Assembly (NCBI GenBank): GCA_963678705.1
Contig: CAVMBN010000126.1
Span: 1 to 64,000 of the forward strand
Length of the DNA stretch: 64,000 bases
Source of the DNA: Panorpa germanica
Lineage: Eukaryota; Arthropoda; Insecta; Mecoptera; Panorpidae
Reading direction: 5' to 3'
Positions 33,700 through 45,436 of this stretch are shown in pieces. The notes below the pieces were generated by a model, which was not told where the DNA came from, made no database searches, and saw nothing but the letters and a program-made list of their open reading frames with translations. A program made the translations under genes and the position numbers. Every line of letters begins with the position of its first letter. The stretch's first letter is position 1.

Positions 33700-36106
33700 A
33701 AAAGTAAAAGTTTGCTAAAAGGATGTATTTGGAAATATGGGTTATGTAATATTTAATTAAACACAGAGTAAATAAATATCAGTATCAAAATCGTATATGG
33801 TATCTTCTAAACTGCGCTCACAGGACTAATTTCTAGGTTTTTCAACGTCTCTGAAAATTCTTCTGAAGTAAATAGGGAAAAACTGGAAATTCAAAAAAAA
33901 ATTTTTTAAAAATATTTCACGAACTGATAAAGATAAAAATCTGAAATTCGGGGTACAATATGCACATTTCTCAATATTTGGAATTCCAAAATTTAAATTC
34001 AGTTAGTAGAGTTAAAACGTTAAAACTTGGTATGCAGGCTCCACTGTAGATTGTAATTAATGAAATGGGAGGCAAAAACCAGAAATATCAAATATATAGA
34101 GATGCAAGGCTATAATTGTGTACATTTGTTCTCAGATTTAAATAAAATAGATCCCTGTGCTTAAAAATGGACAAATTTAGTTTAGTGCTGAAGTCATATG
34201 GGGGAGGGGGAGGGCACTAATGCTAAAATATATCCTATCCACAACATTTCTGTCATTTCTATGGGCCCTATCAACATTTTTTAGATGGTGCGAGATCAAA
34301 AAGTGGCGCCTCTCCAAATAAAAAACTTTATTGTTTACGATTCGACATTTGTCACTCACGGTTTTATTCGCTAAAACTATACACTAAGCCGATTCTTGTT
34401 CTGTTGTCATAAATGTCAAATTGTAGAAAAGTACGTTTGTCCATTTTGTGAAAGTTTATGTGATGTTCAATAATTACATTGATTAAAACATCGTTCTCCT
34501 TTTTCGACAGATACAGGTACAGTTACTAAGATACGAAGCGCTGTTTATACATTCAGGAAAATATATTGCCAATCATTTTTTGCTCATTGAAGATCTTTAA
34601 TAATGGTGCAGGCTCACATAGTCTTCAACCAATTTATGGCCAGATATGTCACATTTTTCTTCGTTGGGTAAATGTGATTTGCAAATCAGCACTGGCTTTT
34701 TCCATCAAGGTTATTTCTGGAATTATTTTTTTGTCGTTTAAAAAAGACTATGAATCATTAAATTTTAGCAAATGTTGAAAACGTGTAATTAATGTATTCT
34801 TAATCGCATAAAAACGTTCATTTTATGTAATTTCTCTGGATCAATTGGTTTTCAAATACGGCATCGTATTCAAATAACCGTCTCTTTCTTCGCAATCGAA
34901 CTGCCTAAAAACATGAATCTATTTCGGCCAGAGACGCTATTTTCTTAGCTATAATTGAGGTTGAGGAAAAGCTAAGGTACTGTTTTACGAATTTCGAACA
35001 ATTTTTCAATAATTGTGATGCGTTTGGTAAGTCCATTGTTTCAGACTACATAGCTTTACTTACAATGTTTACTTGAAACAATATATCATACACCATTGTT
35101 ATTATGAACTCAAATTGCTTCATGTTCTAAATTAGCGACAATGAGTGAAATAGCGAAATTTGTGAAAATTTTGAAGGTCATCACAAACTGAAGGGTAGTG
35201 AAAGCGAACTACAGCAAGACTAGACACTCTACTCTCACAGCAAGTTTCATAATTTTTTGTTTATTCCGCCAAAGTTCATCAATCGAATCGACGCTTCTAT
35301 CCAACTGTTTAAAGCACGTCGATAAGACGCGTTGATAAGACGTCAAATCCTTTTTTCCCTAAATTAAAGTTATGGTTTGTGTTATGAACACGACAGCAAA
35401 AACAACATGCTTTATCTGCAGATGCCATCTTCTTTTGAAAGTCTCCCTATATTTGGCATTACTTTTTCAAAATGCGAATTTGAAAAATGACGACCGTCAC
35501 AATTCTTTGGGTAGTTTTTGTTCCACATTTGATTACTTACAGGGCCTCAAAAAATGATTTTGTTGCAGAGTCAATGATAAGCGGCTATTCTGAAATATCT
35601 TACAATTTTTTGTCTGAAAGATGATGATTATTATATCTGATACAACTTCTTCTGCAATATTTTAAGATGCAGACGAGGTTGTAGACATAACTGAATCTTT
35701 TTAAAAGTGCTCCTTTATATCTTCGTAAGCAAAACTTTTTTCAATTGGGTAAGTGGTTGATGATGAGTTAGATAAAATTTTGATATCAATTTTGCCGATT
35801 TTTTAGTTTCGCCTTACTTTAGTACGCCTTGATAAAGTAAAAAAATCACTAAAATTAACTAATAATAATATAATATAATAAGCCTAATGCAGGAATATTT
35901 ATTTAACCAATCCGACAAAATTGCACATTTAAATTTACCATGTTTACTTTAAATGACCATACTCGTATCTGTGGATTGCAAATTATGCATTATAAATGTC
36001 TAAAAATGTATATATTGTTTTAAGTACAAATAACTATTGAAAGTAAATATACTCAAATAATTATTAAATTACATACGCCGTGCTGAGTATTAGGTGGCGT
36101 TTGATA
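33700..36106. other. AT-rich DNA; nothing firmly recognised
   Basis: Several short frames on either strand, none with recognisable protein features. A G-run (GGGGGAGGGGGAGGG, about 34200) stands out from the background. Sequence near 33850-34100 looks like a dispersed repeat, but I could not match it elsewhere in the window. Confidence 0.4.
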
Positions 36107-36276
36107 CCGAGATGACGTATCTTAAACGATTACTCTAAATGTTATACTCTTATAATAAAAATCATGTTCAATTAAAAACTGTGTACGAATGGTTGCATAT
36201 ATCCAGGCTGTAAAATGAACAAACTTTTGCATCGAGTTTAGTATTTAGAGTAATCGTTTAAGATATATCAGCCCGG
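36107..36276. mobile_element. Hairpin MITE-like element, about 170 bp
   Basis: Arms at 36118-36140 and 36243-36265 are a perfect 23-bp inverted repeat (CTTAAACGATTACTCTAAAT side and its complement), with an imperfect extension outward to about 36107 and 36276. The 102-bp interior is AT-rich and non-coding. This is the form of a small non-autonomous DNA transposon. No target duplication clear. Confidence 0.6.
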
Positions 36277-36488
36277 TTTCTTTGAATTTAAAATATTTGT
36301 TCTAAAAGGCGCGGATAATATTCAGTAAACAGTGCGTCATCCATATGAAGCGATAAAATAATTTGATATTTGTTAAAGCATTCAAATGAAGGTTTAAATT
36401 ATCAAATTTTAATTATGTCAAAACAAGAATTGAGTAGTCATTCCATACATGATAGACGTGTTTTGTCTGTTTCCTTAAAATAATACAA

Positions 36489-38879
36489 TTAAGGATGTAT
36501 GAGCGAGGTCGTGGTTTAATAGTGAATTTTAAAGGGTGAGGATAGGCTTGAGCATTTGCGGGGTAAAGGGAAGAAAATTATCACGTGACGTGAATTTTAC
36601 ATTTGGCAACACAGCTTATTTTTGTTTATTTTTTTCCATGTGACATTTGAATAAATTTAAATTTTTGACATTTAAAAAGAGATATACCTCAAAAGCTTGA
36701 CAAGAAAGGGTTATTTTGTAAAGAACGACCACTTGAAATAGATATAACTTTAATTAATATGTGTTTGGAACTACAATATGTATAATGATTGTATTTAATA
36801 TTATATTTTATATTATTCATTTATACATGTAAATTGTTTACAAATTTTTTAGAAATTGTCGAATGTTTGGTACTTTCACAATCATCAAACATACGCATTG
36901 AATCTTTCATAAAACCTCATTATGCAGTTGCAGACGAAATATTGACATCAATCAAATAGCTAATGATATGTGGTGTGATTCATGTACTGATGCCCTGTCT
37001 TTGCGATTTGTAAAAAAAAAAGATGTAAAAAAATGACCGAGGTTAAAACATCACAACAAACTACCACTGGTATTTACCAGTGGTATATGTAAATATTTCT
37101 ATAAAAAGAAGATAGTATTATTCAATTTATTTTGTTTTCTATTCTTTAATTATGACTATTATTTTCTAACAACTTTAATTGGTAAGATTAGAATAACTCA
37201 TTTAAACAATATACTAGTTTGCCCCAATATTCCAACAGTTGACCATACTCTTTTAAAAAGATATGAATCGATTTGTTTTGCGTAGGGATGGCTATTGAAA
37301 ATATTGCTCGAATCAGTTGAAGGAATTGCATGACAATAAAAAGAAGTTTCCCAATAGCTCATCAAAGGTATTACGATTCATAAACATTATTATAAACTAA
37401 GAAATGACTTATATTATTACTAATATAGTATTTCATTTTTTAAAATATAGTTCAAAATCACCTAGTCATTTCAAAGGAGGATACAGTAGAGTTAATATTG
37501 AGTATAGATGCTGTGTCGCAAAAGAGAGCAGGAAGAAGGAATAATAGTTTAACTAGTAATAAATATTTAAGATTAAAAATGTGTAAAATTTAATTTTTTC
37601 GAATTTTTACAATTGGTTATTCTTAGGTCATTCTACGTGCATGCATGAGATGAATGCATGAGATGTGATAGAGGACATGGTTAAAAATGATCAAGACTGC
37701 CGTGAAAATTTCAGTGGGAGTTCGAAGGCCATGGAGCCAGACATGACTGTAGAGATGCTTGTACACAATAAAGACTTTACAGCTGAACGTGTAAAAATTC
37801 GGGTGTTAATTGGAAATGGTGATTCAAGTACCATTGCTAGATTACGGAATCTGATTATCAAATTATAAAATGGTCTGATTTGAATCATGCTACATTTGAT
37901 TACATTTTGTTATCAGTCGCAGAGTAGATTAAAAATTGGGATTGAATTTGTTGATCAACCATTTCCGAAAAGTTCAATTGCGATTAATAATGTAGCAGCA
38001 GTTGCGTTCTTTGATTTAGAAACCACCGGTTTTGGAAAAGCCAATGAAACAATTCAGATTGCAGCAAAATACAACTACTACTAATACTACTACTAAACTA
38101 ATACAAATACAACTAATATAATGTTCACATTTTACCGACAAGAGGAATACCACCGAGTGCGTCTACTGTTAATGATCTTACAACTAATAGAGGAAAATAA
38201 TTTTTGCAATCTGCTAAAGTTGACACTGTGTCTATTAACTTGGCTGCAGAAAGATTTTTATCCTTCATAAAATTACCAAAAATAAATTTTTGTTGAAATG
38301 TGTTATGTTATTAAATTATTAAAGTGTTAATAAATATTTTAATTATATATATATGCTATTTTCTTAATTTTTGTACTTCATTTTTGCTGTTACTATCACG
38401 TAATATTTATTTTGACAGATCTGAATAATGTTATATTTAAATTTTTATGTACCGTTTTTGTCGCTGCCGTGCTGTGACGCTTATAATAGCATACGTTGCA
38501 AAGTGTCAAATAAGGCGAAAAATATTTTTTTAAATATCATTATTTGAATTTCATTTCTAATTATCTTTCCAGGATGAACGATTACATAGTATTTTTAAAA
38601 TATTGACGTGTCGCGCCAATATTCACCTTTCTAATGCATAGTTTTTTTTTATACTACACAATACAGAACATAGTCATATTTATTGATTTATAATCGCATG
38701 TACCCATTTCCCCATAAGAACAATGCATTTTATGTTAAATTTCAACAATTAATTTCTTTAAAATATGAACGGTTACCTATGCTGAAATTTTAACAGTAGA
38801 TTCATTGACCACGAATCTACACGTTAAAGAATTTTGAGCCCTTAAATCGAAAATTATTTTCTCGCTCATACATCCTTAA
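36489..38879 (+). mobile_element. Mutator-like element with terminal inverted repeats and exonuclease-like segment
   Basis: The ends carry the inverted pair TTAAGGATGTATGAGCGAG (36489-36507) and its complement (38861-38879). Inside, on the plus strand, decayed coding sequence begins near 37290 and runs to about 38290. The boundary is either a TTAA duplication or, reading the repeats from GGATG, imperfect 9-bp flanks TACAATTAA and TTAAATTAA (7 of 9 equal); the second suits Mutator elements. A perfect hairpin (ACCACTGG at 37063, CCAGTGGT at 37077) sits inside the left half. Confidence 0.6.
37287..38275 (+). pseudogene. Mutator-like transposase/DEDDh exonuclease remnant
   Basis: Pieces in order: AIENIARISGRNCMTI (about 37290), a section like DTVELILSID (about 37485), DCRENFSGSSKAMEPDM (37697 on), VLIGNGDSSTIARLR (about 37805), then AVAFFDLETTGFGKANETIQ (about 38010), and after a break ILPTRGIPPSAS and NLAAERFLSFI. 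The first part resembles the Mutator-like transposase domain family found in many invertebrates (GSSKxMEPDM, GDDDSST); FFDLETTG is the ExoI motif of DEDDh 3'-5' exonucleases, with D and E intact. Many stops and shifts interrupt it. The copy at 51.7-52.7 kb has the same order with different damage. Domain names are from memory. Confidence 0.65.
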
Positions 38880-38996
38880 ATTAATTTTATCAAAAAAAAT
38901 AACATAATTAAAAATTAAATTTAAATTTTAATTAAAATAACACTATTAAAATTATTATTATTCTATTATTCAAATTTTATTTTCTCAATTTATAAA

Positions 38997-39464
38997 ATGT
39001 ATTTGAATTCTGAAGGGAAAGTGGGAGTTGACCCCAGTACAGATATATATCTTGAAGATAATCTATCTTTATCTTCTTATAAAGTTATGATACAAAAAGA
39101 AGATATACTAAATAAAAAATGCGGGATCAGTACGTTAATAACAGCAAATATGTCATATCATTCCAATGTCGGAAAAGATATAACAGAAAACAAAAAAACA
39201 GAATAAGGGCTGAATGTAAATGCTAATATGCTAATAAAATCAAATAACAAGAAGATATCAGGTGTGGATATGTCCATAACAAAGTTTTGGACTACAACAA
39301 TCGGTATTGTCAAAAATGTAGATATAGAATTTTCTGAGGAAAAATTAAAAGAAAACATACACACTTATTCTTACAAAATTGACTCTATAAGGAGTTTAAA
39401 ACAGAGGTTAAAATTTGAAAAAGAAATTAAATATGAGGACTCTAGAAACATAGTCATTTTCTGA
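38997..39464 (+). pseudogene. Unrecognised lysine-rich open stretch with one stop
   Basis: A single frame of about 155 codons broken only by TAA at 39204. It reads YLNSEGKVGVDPSTDIYLED, then NVGKDITENKK, and after the stop KISGVDMSITKFWTTTIGIV and RSLKQRLKFEKEIKYED. AT-rich codons, lysine- and asparagine-rich product. No family recognised; it may be host coding sequence or chance in AT-rich DNA. Confidence 0.25.
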
Positions 39465-39719
39465 ATCTATATTCAGTTGTTACGTGTTCAATAGATTAAA
39501 TACGAATCTGCTTTGTATATGATTCTCAACGATATATATTATCAATACGTCTCTTTGAAACATGAGATAGAATATCCTTTGACCGTGAGAGAGTTTGTAG
39601 TTAAACCTTCTGTTATGACATTTGGAAAATGTTTGTCTAAAGCACCAGTCAACAGAGTACTGTTTTTCGGAATTTTTATAATAAATAATTCTCACATATG
39701 AGATAACCACCCTTAACTT

Positions 39720-42018
39720 GGATATTTATCTTAAGTACTATAATAAATAAGACAAGTGTATTGGGCATTTAACAGCCAAAAATATACATGTTTGTTAAGA
39801 ATATTCATTTGAAAATCATATGCTTCAAGCTGTAGACATATCTAGCCTATAACACAGTTCTCTATTTTAAAGCATATCGAATACAAATACATAAAAAGAT
39901 TTTAAAGAAATAAAATTACTTTTTATAAAAGGCTATTATCATGACCTTATAAAATGCTACATGTAACACAATAAACCGTAGAAATTTCAAATTAAACGTG
40001 TTGGTAACATTACTCCATTAAAAGGAGAAACATAACTATATAGAATGTTTTATTCTTAAAATAATCACATAATTCACACACATTGCCATTTAACGGGATG
40101 CGACTTAGTTGTTACAATATTAAATTAATGAAAATTTAATTTAGATTTATAAAATGCAGAAATTATCAAACGGCAGATTTTCTCGTAAAAATAATGTGGC
40201 TCTCATGCATGGCCTCAGGGTAAAGGGCAACCCACAGACTATATCTAGCTTACATTAAAAATTACAAAAAATAATTACATATGTGGAGTATGCATATTAA
40301 ACAGATAATAGAGTACTACACTACTCTATAACGTGCAGGACATACTCTCATTTATTTAAAGCCGGTATCTTATAGATAAAGATTTGTTGAATGCTAAAAA
40401 AAACTATCTTTAAAAATTAATTAGGTACTTACCAAAATCTAACATTTCTGCTAAAGTAAATTATTAATGACATCGTGAATTTTATTGATTTCCGTTTCTC
40501 TTCTTCGTACACATTGTTTCCTTTATTATTTTTCTATTTGAAATGTAATTTCTACTAACACAAAATATAATTATATTAAAGAAACTATTAAATGAAAATA
40601 TTTAATACAATAATAATAAATAAAGCCAGATTTAAGGTAGCACTACTATCCACATTTTATTACATCTCGACTTCCTTTTATTAGTTATTTAGTATGTCAC
40701 ATCAAAAATATATTATTAAGTAAATTTCAGTTCTTGTAATGTCTTTTTATAATTCAATAAAAAGAACATGACATTTCAATTGAATTTCAGGTGAGACTGG
40801 TAACATATTTATTTGAAACAAAAAATACATTTTTTATAAGATGCTTAAAGATTGAAAACTACATACAATTGTTCTAAGAAGCAATGAAATATTAATGGGC
40901 TCCTTTGTCTTAATTTCTATAAAATTGTACAATTTATTGATAAAGTGGGTTACTAGAACCTCAAATATTCAATTATTTTTTAATAACTCCTTGTATGTTA
41001 GGAGATATTAACAATTATAAAGTCATTTTTTCCCTTTAATTATTAGAGGGACGTTGTACACATTCCAAGTGCATGTGACATCACAATTCTTGTGTAAGGT
41101 TACCAACCTTACAGGTCATAAATCGCTGCTATATGTATTTATATATCAAAATATTAAATATTATTTACAGCTATTTCAAGGAACAATCAAATTTCTATAT
41201 TATGTCTGCCTTAGCAGGGTTAAATAAAATGAAAACTTATTATTATTTTATTTGACTTGATTATTTGACTAGAACAGCTACAGAACATTACCACAGCACT
41301 GGCCTACTCAACAAATAATTGACGTTAAAATGCATTTCACATCATACAAATATGGTCGACCATTTCTAGAGCTAAAACTACAATTAAAACTTTTAATGGC
41401 TATATCTCCATCAATATTTAGCTATTTAATAAAATAGACACGCCAATACACATTTATTAACATCAATTTCAATCAACAATTGAAAAGTCGACCACTAAAA
41501 AATGAGGACACAAGCCCATTTCAATATGAAATGGTTTGTGACTTCGATAGAACACATTCTCTAAAAGTTTCTCAATATTTTTATTTTAACTGTTATTTTT
41601 AATTCAATATCTCTTTATCTACGTAGATTTTTAGGCGTTATGCATAAACGAAAAGGCCGGAAAACAGGAAATAAAAGTAACCTTTTTCAAAAAATAAAAA
41701 CATGTATTATTAAACAGAACAAAAGTTTAAATTAACTTATCATCATAATTTTGTTACCTGTATTTCTTCAAACATGTAATTGACTCCTCCATTTTATTTT
41801 CTACATTTTCAAAACATGATTCTAGCATTCTGCTACATTACCTTTATTTAATACGAAACCATATTGATTCTCCACTACCATTAATTCTGTATACAAGTCC
41901 TTTCAATTCATTTCTATAGCAGCTGCACATTCTTTTAATAACCACTCGAAATTTCGTGGTAATTTTAAAAAGAAGTCATTAAACATTTGATTTGTACCAC
42001 AGTTGAGGTCTCCATGAA
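39720..42018. other. AT-rich DNA; nothing recognised
   Basis: Only small palindromes, for example TAAGGTT-ACC-AACCTTA near 41096, and no coding or repeat signature that I can support. Confidence 0.45.
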
Positions 42019-42911
42019 TTATCCAATACTTTCGTTTAATTGATTTTTATAGCATTCTTCAATAAACCATTTATCGTGCCCCCTGGTTTTAAAATATTTA
42101 GAAGGTAATGCTTCAGCGGATGCTTTAGACACGAACCATCCCTTCTTATCTCTACCTTTATTTCTTTTTTCCACAATGGACGTGTGTTCCGCTTGAATTG
42201 AGTTGGTAGCGTTTTTAGAATCTCTTGATATATTTAATTGTTTCTCCAACATTAATCTTGCAATATCCTGTACATTTGCTTTATGAAAATCTAGTTTTGG
42301 CTTTTTTGGACTAGGTCCTTTGTCAGTCTTGCGTTCTGATGTACATTTCCTTTTGACACCACCTCGAAAAGTGTTTTGGATTTCTTTTAAATTACGTTCA
42401 CGTTCTTTTAATTCTTTATCACATTCTTTTCGGCTACTGTTTTATTGTAGAAAGCGCTGCTGCAGTTCTTGACGTTGACCGACACATTCATATACTCTTT
42501 TTCACACATTTTTTCTCTTTGTGTCTTTCTATTCTGAATTGAGCCATCTCTACAAAATTAATATTTACATTTTCAAAGTCAGTACTAAATCTTAAATCAG
42601 CGTTACATTTTTTACATTTTTTTAGTAATTTTTTGTTGTTTTATAACAATTTTAAATTGGACTTAGGAAATTCTTTTTTTAATAGATCAGGAATTTGAGA
42701 AAAACCATCAACTTCCAAGATCTTGTCAAAGTTATCCTTATTTGGTGTCAATGAAGATTTAAATTCTATCTACTCTTTGTATTTCTGATTTTGCATCGCG
42801 TCCATGTCCTAAAATACTTGCTTAATCAATTGCAAGTCCTCATCATATTCGACAGTTTCGAGTTTAACTTTCTTTAAAAAAATTAAAATACATATCGGTG
42901 CTAATACCCAA
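42019..42911 (-). pseudogene. Coiled-coil coding remnant downstream of the TAF1B-like exon
   Basis: The minus strand continues as coding-like text below the exon ending at 42912, with shifts and stops: KLETVEYDEDLQLIKQVF, NFDKILEVDGFSQIPDLLKK, CKKCNADLRFSTDFENVNI, AQFRIERHKEK, ECVGQRQELQQRFLQ, then SRKECDKELKERERNLKEIQ, KKPKLDFHKANVQDIARLML and finally SKASAEALPSKYFKTRGHDK to a stop at 42019. Two stops and several shifts occur. The order and lack of long gaps suggest it is the 3' part of the same transcript, but I cannot confirm that TAF1B proteins have this C-terminus; it may be a second gene. Confidence 0.4.
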
Positions 42912-43758
42912 TTAATAATTCCAAACCAATAATTCCGTATCAAATCCATTTTTTTTAAATATTTTATTTAATTTAAGAACAGATTTATTAACTTTACTTT
43001 CAGTTTCATCATTCAAACCGAAGATTACTTTTAATATAAAAATAATAAAACTCATGGCTCTGCCTTCAAAATTCGGAACAACGAGAATGTCCTCCACTTT
43101 GCAGGTCATTACGGGTTCTGTTAACGTAAATAAATTTGTTATAAATTCGTTAACATTATTAGGCAACTGAAATTCCACACAGTAGCGTCTCGTTAATTTT
43201 AATAAATTTCGTTCTACCAAATATTTCACGGCAATAATTCTCGCTATTTTTAAAGCAGTTTCACGAACTCGTAAATGATTAGGAGAGTTATAAATAGGCG
43301 ATTGAAAAATATGTTCGTCTTGTTTTAACATCGGAGAATCGTTATGAAAAAAATGTCTAAAATCATAATAACTTAAAGTCCCATCTATACAAAATCTTAT
43401 CAAATCTCCAAGGTTCATTTCTTTCCCCGACTGATTTACCGCAAGATACAAAATGGACCACAAAACAGTTCTTGTAACAAAATTTACACTGGATAGATAA
43501 CTCGAAGACATATTCTTCTTTATGCTGTGGCAATTCAGTTCATCGGTAATATCTTTTATATGTTCATTGAGATGTTTCGCAGACATCACCCGTAGTTTTT
43601 CTTGGCGAGCTTTCTTGTTTAATTTAATTTTTGTTTTTTTAGTATTGATCGTTAAAGTTGCGCTTTTCAATTCGTGTAAACTAGCATTAAGTATAGATAT
43701 TTTGTCCGATTGCCGCGTAATGCTTTCTGCGTTTAGACTTTATAGTCGGCTTGCGCCT
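42912..43758 (-). pseudogene. TAF1B/Rrn7-like main exon (RNA polymerase I initiation factor)
   Basis: On the minus strand an acceptor (TGCTATTTTAG|AGG) opens this exon at 43758. From about 43670 the frame is open for 252 codons. Segments that follow the cyclin-like region of TAF1B: ILYLAVNQSGKEMNLGDLIR, DGTLSYYDFRHFF, ARIIAVKYLVERNLLKLTRR, and GRAMSFIIFILKVIFGLNDE. TAF1B is a TFIIB-related subunit of the SL1/core-factor complex that recruits RNA polymerase I to rDNA promoters. The first 30 codons after the acceptor are out of frame with the rest, with a TAA near 43740, and the frame ends at TAA 42914-42912. The match is by eye to the human protein's segment order, so I call it TAF1B-like. Confidence 0.6.
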
Positions 43759-43843
43759 CTAAAATAGCACAATTTTTATAAAAGAATACAAAAACACGAA
43801 CGATGTCGCTTTTCTTGAATTACCTAAAAATATAGCTACTCAC

Positions 43844-43979
43844 CCTTTGCTTAGATCGTTCCCTTGCAGCTTTCAATGCGGATAGACCTGTTACTGAAGT
43901 AGTTAGAGTTTTAATTTCTGAACACTGCCACCTTTTTCTTTTTGACTGTTTAAAGCGGTTATATATAATCCTAGCATCC
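43844..43979 (-). pseudogene. TAF1B-like internal exon
   Basis: A 136-nt minus-strand exon with consensus sites on both sides: acceptor TTGAACTTACAG before GGATGC (43979) and donor AAAGG|GTGAGT (43844/43843). One phase is fully open: DARIIYNRFKQSKRKRW, CSEIKTLTTSVTG, ALKAARERSKQR. It lies 85 nt upstream of the main exon. Its phase does not join the zinc-ribbon exon directly, so an intermediate exon is missing or unrecognised. Confidence 0.5.
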
Positions 43980-44387
43980 CTGTAAGTTCAAAAAGGTAAA
44001 GTTTATATTATACTTTAAGAAATATATGAAAACACTCCGAGATGCAAAATAATTAATAAATAAGTACAATACAATACAAGTAAGGTGTAGAATGTAACAA
44101 CGGAAAAGATAGCAAATGTTTCTTTAATTTTTTTTTAGTTTTGGATAAAATGGAATCTGTCGATGCGGGCTGCATTCATGTTTTTATCAGATTCATATTT
44201 TTAATAGAGTACAAATATTAAAACATATCTTAATATATATATTGTTTTAATTTCTATTACACATATTTTAAAATGTCTTAATATTGAATTAAATCGGAAT
44301 TATGTTATTATATGTTGCCTAATAGTAACGTTGTTCGAAGACTACGCAGGGCTAAATTCTCGGACCTAGTAATAAAATCAAGTTGAA
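43980..44387. other. Intron of the TAF1B-like locus, left of the Copia relic
   Basis: AT-rich, no coding features. The start of the old Copia insertion could lie a little further left than I placed it. Confidence 0.4.
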
Positions 44388-44860
44388 TTGTTCATTGGAA
44401 CTGTTATTTTATGTCTATTTTGTATCGACAATATCAGTCAATTATACAAGTAGTGCCATCTACTTTTAACTATGTAATACTGTATTTTTATATGAGTAGT
44501 AAATGTGAGATTTGGAATAAAGTTTAGTTCGTATCTGTGACTCAAGCGTTTGATTTATTAGAGGTTATGGGCCCAGTATTTTTTTAGTTTTTCTCGCAAT
44601 TTTCGTGGACATTATTAGTGAAATAGTCTTTGCAGATTGAGATAAACTGTAATTAACACTGTGACTGTGAAAATGACGACGAACTATCATGTCAGTGTGC
44701 CTAAACTGAAAGGTCGGAAAAATTACAGTGAATGGGCTTTCGCGGCTGAGAATTTCTTAATTCTGGAGAGGCTGTCTGATTGCATCAAGTCGGAGACAGT
44801 ACCAGAAGAAATATGAGCAGAATATCTACCACACCGTTTAATTATAGAAATGTAAGCCAC
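44388..44860 (+). mobile_element. Old truncated Copia: LTR, primer site and gag start
   Basis: TGTTCATTGG (44388) to about 44563 looks like an LTR. It is followed by GGTTATGGGCCCAG (44566-44579), which is complementary to the internal part of initiator tRNA-Met, the half-tRNA primer known for Drosophila copia. An ATG at 44671 opens a gag fragment, VPKLKGRKNYSEWAFAAENF, similar to the start of the intact Copia at 60267 (VPKLKGRENYDEWCFAAENL), with TGA at about 44814. The rest of the element is absent. It sits in the opposite orientation to the TAF1B-like gene. Confidence 0.7.
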
Positions 44861-45238
44861 TAGATAAGTATATCTATACTTAGTTGTAGTATTACAGTCA
44901 ATAAAAAAAAAAAAAAATAAAACATCGAAGTTGAATGTTATTTACCAACTCCGCAGCACTGGTTTAAAGCCAAAGGATAAACTACCTCTTTTTAAATGAT
45001 ACAGGAACCTTTGAAAGTTTTTTTTTCAGTTTTTGACGTAAGGGCAACTTTTATTTTGGCTAAATAATTTTGGCTTATGTTGTAATGTTGTTAGTTTAAA
45101 CACTTTGTAACTCCTTTACAAGACCCACCAGGATGTAATTATAACATGCCCAAGATGTTAATTTTTCATCTAGAAAGATATTTATTATTGTAGTAAAAAG
45201 CTAAAAGTTTTCTAAAATTGTATTTTATTAAAGCGTAC
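44861..45238. other. TAF1B-like intron, right of the Copia relic
   Basis: AT-rich with an A run near 44903. It starts, in minus-strand terms, at the donor GTACGC of the zinc-ribbon exon (45238). An expected intermediate exon was not found here. Confidence 0.4.
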
Positions 45239-45436
45239 CTTTCGTTTTTTTGGTTTTTGCTTTGGAATGGTTAATTTTTTTAGTCTAATATTTGCATAGC
45301 TAACATTTAGATCATAATTTATTTCCACCGCATCAGCAGCTTTTGTACCACACTCTTGACAATAATAAAAACCATCATCATTGGAAAACTCTTTTTAACC
45401 ACACGTCACACACTCCGGTATCTGTGAAGTAGTCAT
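45239..45436 (-). pseudogene. TAF1B-like first coding exon: zinc ribbon with premature stop
   Basis: ATG at 45436-45434; 66 codons to a donor AAACGAAAG|GTACGC at 45239. Reads IPECVTCG, stop, KEFSNDDGFYYCQECGTKA, and ends in a basic PKQKPKKRK tail that could serve as a nuclear signal. Two CxxC pairs (C9/C12 and C26/C29 counting the stop as one residue) with DGFYYCQECGT between are the Rrn7/TAF1B-type N-terminal zinc ribbon that contacts RNA polymerase I. The TAA at 45397-45395 differs by one base from TTA or TCA-type codons. Either the locus is a pseudogene or this is a local error; the further breaks in the downstream exon favour a pseudogene. Confidence 0.6.
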
